A DNA stretch of 64,000 bases from Brachybacterium huguangmaarense (GCF_025725725.1 NZ_CP107020.1:2976001-3040000), one strand, 5' to 3'; shown: positions 1-10,143, numbered from the stretch's first letter. The notes: generated from the sequence alone by a model not told the origin. Translations and numbers: made by a program.

Positions 1-556
1 TCTCCTCGCTCGCGGGCGTGAGGGTGACGCCGGTGTCGGCGAGGATCTGGTCCGTCACGGAGCCGCACGGCACCTCGGCGGCGCAGCGCACGACCGTGAG
101 GTCGGGCTTGGCGAGGTCCTGCAGCGTGGCGATGCCCTTGGGGTTGCCGGGCTGGACGGCGATCGTGAGCTCGTTGGTCGCGAACGTCGTCGGGTCGCCC
201 GCGATGAGCCCCTGCTGCACGGCCGTGTCCATGGTCTTGGTGTCGGCGGTCGCGAGCACGTCGGCGGGGGCGCCCTGGCTGATCTGGGTCACGAGGTCGT
301 TGGAGCCGCCGTTGGTCATCTGGATCGTGACCCCGGGATGCTCCTTGACGAACTCCGTGTTGATCTCGCCGTACACGTCGGTCAGCGAGGCCGCGGCGAA
401 GACCGTGAGGGTCCGCTCGGTGGCGCCGCCGCCGTCGCTGCCACGGTCGGAGGCGGACGACGGATCGGAGCTCCCGCCGCCGCTGCACGCGGCGAGGGAG
501 GCGATGAGGACGAGGGACCCGGAGGCCGCGGCGAGTCGACGCGTCAGTGAACTCAT
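1..556 (-). CDS. modA: Molybdate ABC transporter substrate-binding lipoprotein (C-terminus outside window)
   Basis: Periplasmic-binding-protein-type receptor that would capture molybdate for a ModABC importer. The N-terminus has basic residues, a hydrophobic stretch and a lipobox LAAC with the lipidated Cys at about residue 24, then a Gly/Ser linker. The mature part reads LTVFAAASLTDVY, the typical ModA opening, followed by MTNGGSNDLVTQI and GAPADVLATAD, matching the oxyanion-binding Ser/Ala loops. The ATG at 556 has a TAGCCT hexamer six bases upstream (563-568, complement), so a leaderless mRNA is likely. The 3' part, and modBC if present, lie beyond position 1. Substrate is by family; tungstate cannot be excluded. 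Confidence 0.9.
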   Translation of the reverse strand, partial: MSSLTRRLAAASGSLVLIASLAACSGGGSSDPSSASDRGSDGGGATERTLTVFAAASLTDVYGEINTEFVKEHPGVTIQMTNGGSNDLVTQISQGAPADVLATADTKTMDTAVQQGLIAGDPTTFATNELTIAVQPGNPKGIATLQDLAKPDLTVVRCAAEVPCGSVTDQILADTGVTLTPASEE

Positions 557-562
557 GCGCAC

Positions 563-568
563 AGGCTA
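563..568 (-). promoter_or_regulatory. Putative -10 element (TAGCCT), leaderless modA
   Basis: TAGCCT on the minus strand lies exactly 6 nt before the modA ATG, so transcription would begin at or next to the start codon. No convincing -35 was seen. Confidence 0.45.
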
Positions 569-588
569 ATCGGTGTCTCCGAGGAGCG

Positions 589-1443
589 TCACGCCCCGCG
601 GCGGCGCGCGAGGATCTCGTCGAGACCGAGGTCGACGGCGGGGGCCAGGCCCTCGACCTCCTCGCGGACGGCTTCCTGGTCCTCGAGGTCCTCGCGCTCG
701 TAGCCCGTCGACGTGCCGAGCACGCTCGCGCGGTGCTCGAGGTGTCGGCTCTGCAGGTCGTCGACGTCGCCCCGCAGGGAGTAGGCGGGACGTGGGACCG
801 GGCGCGGCGTCCACTCGTGAGGGTCGCGCAGGGTGGCGGGAGCGGGCGCCGTGCCGGCGGCCTCGGCAGCTGTCTCCTCTTCGCGGCAGGGAGCGGCGAG
901 GCGTTCGGCGGCAGCCGTGCGCGCCGCGGCGAGAGCACGACGGCGAGCGGAGGTCTCGCCGCGCACCCGGTCACGGCGAGCGAGCTCGGCGCGACGGAGC
1001 AGGATCACGAAACCAGCCAGGACCACGAGCGGGATCACCGGCACGTACCAGGCCAGGACGCCAGCCAGAGCGAGCACGAGGGCGACGGCCGTGAGGGCGA
1101 CGAGCGCCACGAGCGCCGTGCGGCGCCCGTGACGGGATCGCGCGGCCGGGTCCTCCTGCTCGATGACGACGCGGGCGGGCTCCTCGAAGCGCGGCCGGGC
1201 GGTCGGATCGGACGGACGCGAGAGCAGGCGATTGTCGGACATGTCGGCGTGCACCTCGGAGGATCGACGGCGGAGGTGGGCGGCCTCGGTGAGGTCACGG
1301 GCCGTCCCGGAGTTGCGGGAGAGGTCGATCGGACGGGTCTGGCCCATCACGTCGCGGCGCTCGGCGATGCGCGGCACCGCATACGCGAGCCACACGAGGA
1401 GCAGAAGCGCGAAGAGCACGGCGCCGAGGTTGATCGTTCCCAC
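589..1443 (-). CDS. sepX: SepX/GlpR-family division-associated membrane protein
   Basis: 284 aa from a GTG start, with TAGGCT six bases upstream (1450-1455, complement), fitting a leaderless transcript. Topology: one N-terminal membrane segment (residues ~4-24), a long basic cytoplasmic loop of ~85 residues, a helical hairpin (~110-150), then a charged, partly coiled cytoplasmic tail. This three-segment layout and the position directly after the rimJ-type acetyltransferase match the actinobacterial proteins called SepX in Streptomyces and GlpR (receptor of the gephyrin-like protein Glp) in Corynebacterium, which act with FtsZ at division sites. The call rests on topology and synteny, not on a motif. 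In those genomes galU and a moeA-like gene usually lie nearby; neither is present here. Confidence 0.6.
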   Translation of the reverse strand: MGTINLGAVLFALLLLVWLAYAVPRIAERRDVMGQTRPIDLSRNSGTARDLTEAAHLRRRSSEVHADMSDNRLLSRPSDPTARPRFEEPARVVIEQEDPAARSRHGRRTALVALVALTAVALVLALAGVLAWYVPVIPLVVLAGFVILLRRAELARRDRVRGETSARRRALAAARTAAAERLAAPCREEETAAEAAGTAPAPATLRDPHEWTPRPVPRPAYSLRGDVDDLQSRHLEHRASVLGTSTGYEREDLEDQEAVREEVEGLAPAVDLGLDEILARRRGA

Positions 1444-1513
1444 CCCGCAAGCCTAATGACACGGCTGTGATTTCCCTGGTCACGACGCGCCCGAGTTCGC
1501 CCGGCGTTCCGTG

Positions 1514-2149
1514 TCACAGCCCGCGGGCATCCCCGCCGGGCGCCTCGGCCTCCCGGATCAGGCGGGCCAGCACGCCGCGTCCGGTCGCGTCGGTCGCGAC
1601 CTCGTCGGCCGTGAGCGCGAAGCCGCGATGGTCGCGCCACGCGCCGTCGACGTGGATGAGGGCACGCCGCAGCCCCTCGTCGCGCAGATGGAGCTTCTCG
1701 GCCACGCGCAGGCTCGCGGTGTTCTCGGGGCGGATGCCGACCTCGATGCGATGCAGCCCGAGGTCGGCGAAGCAGTGGTCGATCAGGAGGGCGACTGCAC
1801 GCGGCACGATGCCCCGCCCGGCGAGACGACGGTCGATCCAGTAGCCGAGGGTCGCGCTCGACTGGGCGCCGTGGAGGATGGGGCCGGCGGTGACCTGGCC
1901 GGCGAGGCGACCGTCGACGACGATCACGAGCGACAGACCCGTGCCGCGCCGGCCGGCCTCGGCGGCCCAGCGCACCATCTGCGCGAACGGCGGGCGCCGT
2001 GCGTCCGGGTCCGGGTCCGTCGCATCCCACGGTGCGAGCCACGCGCGGTTGTCGGCGCGCAGGCGTTCGAAGGCCCGGCGGTCGGTGCGGCGCAGCGGGC
2101 GCAGCTCGATCTCCCGGTCCCGCAGCTCGATGGGCCAGGTGCTCGGCAT
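1514..2149 (-). CDS. rimJ: RimJ/RimL-type GNAT N-acetyltransferase
   Basis: 211 aa. It begins with the family pattern IELRDREIELRPLRRTD, continues through WDATDPDPDARRPPFAQM and the core GYWIDRRLAGRGIVPRA, which is the acetyl-CoA pyrophosphate loop, and ends with the NTASLRVAEKLHLRDEG strand-helix typical of RimJ/L. The family acetylates protein N-termini such as ribosomal S5; the actual substrate is unknown. The ATG at 2149 was preferred to the ATG at 2158 because TACGAT (2157-2162, complement) lies 7 nt upstream, as for other leaderless genes here. It precedes the SepX-like gene, an association conserved in actinobacteria. Confidence 0.85.
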   Translation of the reverse strand: MPSTWPIELRDREIELRPLRRTDRRAFERLRADNRAWLAPWDATDPDPDARRPPFAQMVRWAAEAGRRGTGLSLVIVVDGRLAGQVTAGPILHGAQSSATLGYWIDRRLAGRGIVPRAVALLIDHCFADLGLHRIEVGIRPENTASLRVAEKLHLRDEGLRRALIHVDGAWRDHRGFALTADEVATDATGRGVLARLIREAEAPGGDARGL

Positions 2150-2240
2150 GCGGTGCATCGTAGAGGAGGCGGGTGCGGGCCGGTGACGGTGGCCCTCCGC
2201 GGCATCGACACGGGCCGCCGGCGGCTCTAGTGTCGAGGAG

Positions 2241-2705
2241 GTGAGCAAGGTCGTCTTCATGTGCGGGCCGGCCGGCTCGGGCAAGTCCACGGTCGCTCGC
2301 CGCCTGGAGGACGAGGACGGGCTTGTTCGGCTGTCCTTCGACCAGGAGGCGTGGCGGCGCGGCATCCGCTCGATGCCGCTGCCTCCCGACGTCCACCGGG
2401 AGATCGAGTGCGAGCTCCGCAGCCGGCTCGTGGCCCTCGTCGCTGCGGGAGCCGATGTCGTGCTCGACTTCTCGTTCTGGTCGCGCGACGCCCGGGAGAG
2501 CTACCGCGACCTCCTGCGCCCACTCGGTGTGGAACCGGAGACGATCTTCCTCGCCACACCACGTCACGTGGTGCTCGAACGGATGCGGGCCCGCCGAGCT
2601 GCCCACCAGGACGACTATGCGCTCAGCGACGACCTCATCGCGTTGTACGTCGACCACTTCGAACCACCCACCGACGACGAGGGGCCGCTGACCGTCATCC
2701 GATGA
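2241..2705 (+). CDS. Small P-loop kinase (AAA_33 type)
   Basis: 154 aa. The P-loop GPAGSGKST is at residues 9-17 and a second acidic strand VVLDFSFWSRDARE follows at about 73-87. The lid-type helix MRARRAAHQDDYALSD carries the arginines expected to contact phosphate. This resembles small ATP-dependent kinases of the zeta-toxin/chloramphenicol phosphotransferase-like group; the substrate is unknown. The GTG start at 2241 has TAGTGT (2228-2233) 7 nt upstream, so the GAGGAG just before it need not act as a ribosome site. Its stop overlaps the ATG of the next gene (ATGA), suggesting coupling. Confidence 0.8.
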   Translation: MSKVVFMCGPAGSGKSTVARRLEDEDGLVRLSFDQEAWRRGIRSMPLPPDVHREIECELRSRLVALVAAGADVVLDFSFWSRDARESYRDLLRPLGVEPETIFLATPRHVVLERMRARRAAHQDDYALSDDLIALYVDHFEPPTDDEGPLTVIR

Positions 2706-3448
2706 GCCTCTCGTCCCCTCCGTCGTGCCAGCATGGCTCCATGAGCTCCCCGGGCACGCCGTCCTCACATCGCGACCCGGGGCGTTCCGGACACCCGGGC
2801 GCCTCGGAGGCCAAGGCCGAACGTCGCGCGGAGCTGCGCCGAGCGCGCCGGGCAGCCGTCGACTCCGGCGCGCTCGCGACGCCCGGCGCGCTCGCGGATC
2901 GCGCGGCCCCGCTCGCCCTGTACCTCGAGGGCGTCGCCCGCGAGCGCCCGACCGTCACGGTCGCGGCTTTCTGGCCCCTCCCCACGGAACCGCCCGTGCT
3001 CGAGGTGGTGGCGGTGCTGCGACGCGGCGTGGAGGACGCCGGGGCGAGGCTGCGCGTGCTGTTCCCGGCCGCGTCCGGCGGCGCGGAGCTCGACTGGGTC
3101 GAGGCCGACGAGTCGGCGGCGGCGCTCGCCTCGCCGGGGCGGGGCTTCGGCGACGAGCCGCCGGGGGTGCGGCACGGGCCGGGAGCCCTCGCGCAGGCGG
3201 ATCTGATCCTCGCCCCCGCCCTCGCGGTCGACCGCTCGGGCACCCGGCTCGGCCACGGCGGCGGCTACTACGACCGCGCCCTGCTGTACCGCCGGCCGGA
3301 TGTCCCGGTGATCGCGGTCGTCCACCCCTCCGAGCTGCTCGAGGCGGGAGCGCTCGATCGCGAGGAGCACGACGTGCCCGTCGAGGCGGTGCTCACCTCC
3401 GAGGGTCTGGTGGGCATGCCCGGTTGTATGCTCCCCCTCGGTGCGTGA
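2702..3448 (+). CDS. 5-formyltetrahydrofolate cyclo-ligase
   Basis: ATP-dependent conversion of 5-formyl-THF to 5,10-methenyl-THF (EC 6.3.3.2). The signature GTRLGHGGGYYDRAL lies about 180 residues in and carries the ATP/phosphate-binding Gly loop; the basic N-terminal helix KAERRAELRRARRAA and the AAFWPLPTEPP strand are also family features. The start at 2702 overlaps the kinase stop; an in-frame ATG at 2741 is an equally possible start, since conserved sequence begins only about 35 residues in. In other actinobacteria this gene sits next to galU, moeA, rimJ and sepX, so this is a rearranged version of that locus. Confidence 0.88.
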   Translation: MSLSSPPSCQHGSMSSPGTPSSHRDPGRSGHPGASEAKAERRAELRRARRAAVDSGALATPGALADRAAPLALYLEGVARERPTVTVAAFWPLPTEPPVLEVVAVLRRGVEDAGARLRVLFPAASGGAELDWVEADESAAALASPGRGFGDEPPGVRHGPGALAQADLILAPALAVDRSGTRLGHGGGYYDRALLYRRPDVPVIAVVHPSELLEAGALDREEHDVPVEAVLTSEGLVGMPGCMLPLGA

Positions 3449-3496
3449 GGCCCCAGCGGTCCGCGCCCGGTCCATCAGCGCTTCCGGAGGAACCCC

Positions 3497-3829
3497 GTGC
3501 CCACCTATGTCTACGCCTGCAAGAACTGCGGACATCGCTTCGAGCTGCGCCAGAGCTTCAGCGACGACGCGCTCGTGACCTGCCCGAGCTGCGGCCAGGA
3601 CGCCCTGCACAAGGTGTACAACTCCGTCGGCATCGTCTTCAAGGGCTCGGGCTTCTACTCGACCGACTCGGGGTCCAAGGGCACGGGGTCCCAGGGCGCG
3701 GGTGCCGCGAAGGGCGCGGAGACCGCCGCGGCGACGTCGAGCTCGAGCGAGACCTCGTCGAGCACGACGAGCACGCCGACGGACTCGAGCCCCTCCTCGT
3801 CGGCGCCTGCGCCGACCCCCGCCGCCTGA
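3497..3829 (+). CDS. FmdB-family zinc-ribbon protein
   Basis: 110 aa. The first ~55 residues form a zinc ribbon: MPTYVYACKNCGHRFEL, then CPSCGQDALHKVYNS, giving two CxxC pairs. FmdB-type proteins are small regulators or accessory factors of poorly defined function. The rest (residues 57-110) is Ser/Thr/Ala/Pro-rich and low complexity, probably disordered. The GTG start has a good GGAGG 6 nt upstream (3486-3490). It follows the cyclo-ligase on the same strand, an arrangement frequent in actinobacteria. Confidence 0.88.
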   Translation: MPTYVYACKNCGHRFELRQSFSDDALVTCPSCGQDALHKVYNSVGIVFKGSGFYSTDSGSKGTGSQGAGAAKGAETAAATSSSSETSSSTTSTPTDSSPSSSAPAPTPAA

Positions 3830-3924
3830 CGCACGGCACGGGGCCTTCCCTCCCCACATCGCGGGGATCCACAGCTCCCTGACCCTGGCGGCACGGCATG
3901 ACCGCCGCGGCCTAGCGTCGCGCC

Positions 3925-4557
3925 ATGCCCCGACTCCTCTCCCCCGACCGCCTGCGGGACCTGCGTCGCGCGCTCCGTCGCCGACGCCGGATGCTCACGC
4001 TCCTGCTGCTCCTGGCCGTCGCGGCCCTCGTGCTCCCGGCGTTCGCCCCGGCGTCCTCGCACACGGTCCCGGTCGTCACCGCCGCTCGCGATCTGCCGGC
4101 CGGGCACGTGCTGGGGCCGGGCGATCTCGAGGTCGCCGACGTGGCCGCGGAGCTCGCTCCCGACGCCGCGCTCGCCGAGCCCGCGAGCGCGCAGGGGCGA
4201 CGCCTCACGACGGCGGTTCCCGCAGGCGCCGCGGTCGCCGCCTCGTCCCTGCGCGACGCGGACGACCCGGGCACCGCGGCGGGGCTCGACGTGATCGCCG
4301 TCCCGGTCGACACCTCGCTCGTGCCCTACCTCACGGCGGGCTCGCGGGTGCGCGTGCTCGCCTCGACGGCGGACCCGGGCGTGACCCGCAGCCTCCCGGC
4401 GACCGTGGTCGAGGACGCCGAGGCCGAGGGCTCGATCGCCCCGGGCGGCGACCCCGGAGCCACCACGACGGCGCTGCTGGCCGTCGAGCCGGCGGACAGC
4501 GCCGAGGTGGCCCAGGCGACACGCGAGGGGTGGGTGGTCGTGGCCGTGGTCCGGTAG
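3925..4557 (+). CDS. SAF-domain (CpaB/RcpC-like) membrane-anchored protein
   Basis: 210 aa. A strongly basic N-terminus is followed by one membrane segment (~23-42, LTLLLLLAVAALVLPAF) and an extracytoplasmic SAF domain recognised by VVTAARDLPAGHVLGPGDLE and VPAGAAVAASSL. SAF proteins of this kind (CpaB/FlgA relatives) serve pilus or flagellar assembly, but no pilus gene is in the window, so the role is unassigned. TAGCGT at 3913-3918 lies 6 nt before the ATG, indicating a leaderless start. Confidence 0.75.
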   Translation: MPRLLSPDRLRDLRRALRRRRRMLTLLLLLAVAALVLPAFAPASSHTVPVVTAARDLPAGHVLGPGDLEVADVAAELAPDAALAEPASAQGRRLTTAVPAGAAVAASSLRDADDPGTAAGLDVIAVPVDTSLVPYLTAGSRVRVLASTADPGVTRSLPATVVEDAEAEGSIAPGGDPGATTTALLAVEPADSAEVAQATREGWVVVAVVR

Positions 4558-4615
4558 GTTTCATCTCGCCTCCTCCGAGGCACCGGACACGCACCTTTCC
4601 CCCAGGAGGAAACCC

Positions 4616-5041
4616 ATGAAGGGCTTCAAGGATTTCGTCATGAAGGGCAACGTCATCGACCTCGCGGTCGGCGTTGTCATCGGCGGCGCGTTCACCGCCC
4701 TCATCACCTCGATCGTCGACCACCTGATCCAGCCGGTCATCAACGTCTTCGGCGGTCAGAACGTCAACGGTCTGGCATTCCAGATCACCAATCCCAAGAC
4801 CGTCGTCGACTTCGGCGCGATCCTCTCCGCCGTGATCTCCTTCCTCATCACCGCGGCCGTCGTCTACTTCGTCTTCGTGATGCCGATGGCCAAGGCGCGG
4901 CAGCTCGACCGCAAGCGCCGCGGCATTCCCGAGGAGGAGGAGTCGGCCGCTCCCGAGGACGTCATGCTGCTCACGGAGATCCGCGACCTGCTCCGGGCCC
5001 AGAGCGGTTCGGCGCCGACCGATCGCGGCACGGGCTACTGA
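4616..5041 (+). CDS. mscL: Large-conductance mechanosensitive channel MscL
   Basis: 141 aa, normal MscL length. It starts MKGFKDFVMKGNVIDLAVG, the conserved N-terminal amphipathic helix and start of TM1, then IGGAFTALITSIVDHLIQP. TM2 is at about residues 66-88, followed by a charged cytoplasmic helix with VMLLTEIRDLL. It forms the homopentameric emergency valve opened by membrane tension during hypo-osmotic shock. A strong AGGAGG precedes the ATG (4604-4609), so it is conventionally translated, unlike several neighbours. Confidence 0.97.
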   Translation: MKGFKDFVMKGNVIDLAVGVVIGGAFTALITSIVDHLIQPVINVFGGQNVNGLAFQITNPKTVVDFGAILSAVISFLITAAVVYFVFVMPMAKARQLDRKRRGIPEEEESAAPEDVMLLTEIRDLLRAQSGSAPTDRGTGY

Positions 5042-5091
5042 GCACCGGGCTGCTGAGCCTCTGAGCGCTCCGGCACGTCGAGCGCACGCTC

Positions 5092-5123
5092 GCAGGGGCG
5101 GGACCGCACGGTCCCGCCCCTGC
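5092..5123 (+). terminator. Hairpin terminator after mscL
   Basis: A perfect stem with 15-bp arms (GCAGGGGCGGGACCG and its complement) around a two-base CA loop. There is no U-tract, as is common in high-GC actinobacteria. It separates mscL from the mutY promoter. Confidence 0.7.
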
Positions 5124-5148
5124 ATCGTGTCCGCACCGTGCTGCGCGC

Positions 5149-5154
5149 TACCCT
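5149..5154 (+). promoter_or_regulatory. -10 element TACCCT, leaderless mutY
   Basis: TACCCT lies 8 nt before the GTG at 5163 and after the mscL terminator. It is the reason for preferring that GTG over the GTG at 5127. Confidence 0.5.
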
Positions 5155-5162
5155 CGAACGCC

Positions 5163-6080
5163 GTGCCCCCTTCCGCCCCCGCCCCCTCGCCCGCCTCCGG
5201 CCGGACGCCGCTCGCCGACGAGGCGATCGACGCGGTGCTCGCCTGGTACCACGAGGCCGCGCGGAACCTGCCCTGGCGGCAGGCCGACCGGACGCCGTGG
5301 GGCGTGCTGGTCTCCGAGATCATGCTCCAGCAGACGCCCGTCGTGAGGGTCCTGCCCCGCTGGCAGGACTGGATGCGGCGATGGCCCGAGCCGGCCGACC
5401 TCGCCGCCGCACCCGTCGCCGAGGTGCTGCGGGCGTGGGACCGGCTCGGCTACCCGCGGCGCGCGCTGCGCCTGCACGCGTGCGCCCAGGCGATCGTCGA
5501 GCGCTTCGAGGGTCAGGTCCCCTCGGCCCCCGAGGAGCTGCGCTCCCTGCCGGGCATCGGCGAGTACACGGCCGCCGCGGTCGGTGCCTTCGCCTTCGGG
5601 GAGCGCACCGTCGTGGCCGACACCAACATCCGGCGCCTGCTCGCCCGCGCCGTGAGCGGGCGCCAGCAGCCGGCCCCGTCCTTCACCGCCGCCGAGCGCG
5701 CGCTCGTCGCCTCGTGCGTGCCGCACGACAGGGCCCGCAGCGTGCGCTGGAACCAGGCGACGATGGAGCTCGGGGCCCTCGTGTGCACCTCGCGCACACC
5801 GCACTGCGACGCGTGCCCGCTCGCGGCCCACGGCTGCGCCTATCTCGCGGCGGGCCTGCCCGACCAGCCGGAGGCGAAGCGCCGGGTCCAGCCCTTCGAG
5901 GGCACCGACCGTCAGATGCGGGGCATGATCATGGCGCGACTGCGCGCCGACGGCGCCGCCGACCGGGCGCTCCTCGACGCGCTCGACACCGCCGACCCCG
6001 CCCGGGTCGAGCGCTGCCTCACGACCCTCGTGGCCGACGGTCTCGCGGTCGAGCGCGACGGCTTGATCTCCCTGCCCTGA
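5163..6080 (+). CDS. mutY: A/G-specific adenine glycosylase MutY
   Basis: Removes adenine mispaired with 8-oxoguanine. Visible: the catalytic Glu in SEIMLQQTPV, the helix-hairpin-helix LPGIGEYTAAAVGAFAFG, the catalytic Asp in VVADTNIRRLLAR, and a C-terminal Cys cluster for [4Fe-4S]. The Cys spacing is C-x6-C-x2-C-x6-C (CTSRTPHCDACPLAAHGC), one residue longer at the end than the usual x5. After the cluster only ~75 residues remain, with the actinobacterial FEGTDRQMRG motif; the NUDIX-like 8-oxoG-sensing domain of Gram-negative MutY is absent. 305 aa from the GTG at 5163. Confidence 0.93.
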   Translation: MPPSAPAPSPASGRTPLADEAIDAVLAWYHEAARNLPWRQADRTPWGVLVSEIMLQQTPVVRVLPRWQDWMRRWPEPADLAAAPVAEVLRAWDRLGYPRRALRLHACAQAIVERFEGQVPSAPEELRSLPGIGEYTAAAVGAFAFGERTVVADTNIRRLLARAVSGRQQPAPSFTAAERALVASCVPHDRARSVRWNQATMELGALVCTSRTPHCDACPLAAHGCAYLAAGLPDQPEAKRRVQPFEGTDRQMRGMIMARLRADGAADRALLDALDTADPARVERCLTTLVADGLAVERDGLISLP

Positions 6081-6111
6081 GACCGCCCGGGGCAGGGCGC
6101 GGGAGGCGCGC

Positions 6112-6615
6112 TCAGAGGTGGCGGATCATCCGGGTGTTGCCCAGGGTGTTGGGCTTGACCCGTGCCAGGTCGAGGAACTCGGCCACGCCGGCGTCGACCG
6201 AGCGCAGCAGCTCCATGTAGATGCTCGGGTCCACGCCGTCGTCGGCCATCACCTCGAAGCCGTGGCGCTCGAAGAACCCGACCTCGAAGGTCAGGCAGAA
6301 CACACGGGACAGCCCGAGGGCGCGAGCCCGCTCGAGGAGAGCCTCGAGCAGGGCGTGCCCGACACCCCGGCCGCGCTGGTCCGCGCGGGCCGCGAGCGTG
6401 CGGACCTCCCCGAGGTCCTCCCACATGACGTGCAGGGCGCCGCAGCCGACCAGCTCGCCGGTCTCCTCGTCAACTGCGACCAGGAACTCCTGGACGGCCT
6501 CGTAGTAGGCCACCATGTCCTTGCCGAGCAGGATCTGCTCGGTCGCCAGGGGCTGGACGAGGGCGTCGATCCCCCGCACGTCGGCGGGCAGGGCGGGACG
6601 GATGCGGTGGGTCAT
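6112..6615 (-). CDS. Amino-acid N-acetyltransferase (ArgA-type GNAT)
   Basis: 167 aa single GNAT domain. The acetyl-CoA loop is TLAARADQRGRGVGHALLEAL, preceded by GALHVMWEDLGEV and followed by CLTFEVGFFERHGFEV. This pattern is that of the short actinobacterial N-acetylglutamate synthases (Rv2747-like), which start arginine biosynthesis without an amino-acid-kinase domain. The ATG at 6615 overlaps the stop of the DedA gene (ATGA) and a GGAG lies just upstream. It is the last gene of the clpC-dedA operon; no other arginine genes are nearby, so the substrate is inferred. Confidence 0.75.
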   Translation of the reverse strand: MTHRIRPALPADVRGIDALVQPLATEQILLGKDMVAYYEAVQEFLVAVDEETGELVGCGALHVMWEDLGEVRTLAARADQRGRGVGHALLEALLERARALGLSRVFCLTFEVGFFERHGFEVMADDGVDPSIYMELLRSVDAGVAEFLDLARVKPNTLGNTRMIRHL

Positions 6616-7331
6616 GGTGCTCTCCTCGCGGCGATCTCGGGGCTGGACTCGTCGTCGGGGCCGTCGTCGGACGCCGCGCCGTCCGACGTCTCCTCGCCCT
6701 GGGCCTCGGCGGCCTCGCGGGCGTCGGCGCGGCGATCGAGCACGCGGTGCACGATGTTGACGACCCGGTCGGCGATCAGGGCGATGACCACGGCCGCCAC
6801 GAGGGCCACGCCGATGCCGAGGGTCTTGTTGTGCTCGAACCACTGGCCGGCCACGGCGCCGATCGTCACCGAGTAGACCGCCCACGTGAACGTGGACAGC
6901 AGATCGCGGTGCAGGAACTGGCGGTGCGGGTAGCGCAGCGCCCCGGCCACGAGGTTCACGGCCGTGCGGCCGAAGGGGATGTAGCGCGCCGTCATGAGGA
7001 ACAGCAGCGCGCGGCGCCGGAGCCCTCGGTGGGCGGCCTCGACGGCCCCGCGGCCGCGGCCCTCGCGGAAGAACCGGAAGCGGTCCCAGCCCACGAAGCG
7101 GCCGATCGCATAGGCGACGTTGTCGCCCAGGCAGGCGCCGGCCCACGCGGCCAGGCCCAGCAGGATGATCGACGGCTTGCCCGAGGACGCCCACAGGGAG
7201 CCGAGCGAGACGACGACGGACTCGCTCGGGACCGTCGGGAAGAAGCCGTCGAGGAAGGAGAGGCCGAGCACGACGAGGTGGACCCACCACGCATCCGCGA
7301 TGGTGGTGATCCAGGCCTCGAACGCTCGCAC
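6612..7331 (-). CDS. DedA/VTT-family membrane protein
   Basis: 239 aa with several membrane segments. Diagnostic parts: DGFFPTVPSESVVVSLGSL near the N-terminus, WAGACLGDNVAYAIGRFVG, and FLMTARYIPFGRTAVNLVAG, the conserved re-entrant RxxPxxR region of DedA proteins, linked to lipid flipping and membrane homeostasis. An acidic 45-residue tail follows the last helix. The GTG start at 7331 is preceded by AAGGAGAG and lies 26 nt after clpC, so co-transcription with clpC is likely. Confidence 0.9.
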   Translation of the reverse strand: MRAFEAWITTIADAWWVHLVVLGLSFLDGFFPTVPSESVVVSLGSLWASSGKPSIILLGLAAWAGACLGDNVAYAIGRFVGWDRFRFFREGRGRGAVEAAHRGLRRRALLFLMTARYIPFGRTAVNLVAGALRYPHRQFLHRDLLSTFTWAVYSVTIGAVAGQWFEHNKTLGIGVALVAAVVIALIADRVVNIVHRVLDRRADAREAAEAQGEETSDGAASDDGPDDESSPEIAARRAP

Positions 7332-7357
7332 CTCTCCTTCCTGTCAGACGGCGCGGA

Positions 7358-10009
<2,652 letters not shown>

Positions 10010-10042
10010 GTCACTCCCATGCTGGTGGTGGTGGTTGCACCG

Positions 10043-10048
10043 AGACTA
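10043..10048 (-). promoter_or_regulatory. Putative clpC -10 element (TAGTCT)
   Basis: TAGTCT on the minus strand, 33 nt before the clpC ATG; this places transcription start near 10036. Confidence 0.4.
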
Positions 10049-10076
10049 CGCGGACGGGCCGCGTTTCCTTCCCGGT

Positions 10077-10090
10077 GTTCGCCGCAGGCG
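10077..10090. promoter_or_regulatory. Candidate ClgR box upstream of clpC
   Basis: The sequence matches GTTCGC-N5-GCG exactly (GTTCGC CGCAG GCG), the motif described for the actinobacterial activator ClgR at clp promoters. It would sit about 41-54 bases upstream of the inferred clpC start site, a normal activator position. It also lies ahead of the divergent plus-strand gene at 10174. Confidence 0.5.
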
Positions 10091-10117
10091 TGACCACGGT
10101 CCGACGGCGATTCCGCC

Positions 10118-10136
10118 ACAGACATCGGATGTATGT
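10118..10136. promoter_or_regulatory. Candidate operator of the FadR-type regulator
   Basis: Imperfect 19-bp palindrome ACAGACATCGGATGTATGT with perfect ACATC/GATGT inner arms around a central G. It lies just before the TAGGAT -10 (10138-10143) of the fucose hydrolase gene, where a repressor would block RNA polymerase. The regulator at 11986 is the obvious candidate; binding is inferred. Confidence 0.4.
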
Positions 10137-10137
10137 T

Positions 10138-10143
10138 TAGGAT
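10138..10143 (+). promoter_or_regulatory. -10 element TAGGAT of the hydrolase-SDR operon
   Basis: TAGGAT 30 nt upstream of the ATG at 10174, adjacent to the palindrome at 10118-10136. GGGAGG follows as ribosome site. Confidence 0.4.

Noticed and set aside
5127..5162. Longer mutY N-terminus from the GTG at 5127
   Set aside because: It begins 4 nt after the terminator hairpin and upstream of the likely -10 (5149-5154), so it would not be transcribed.
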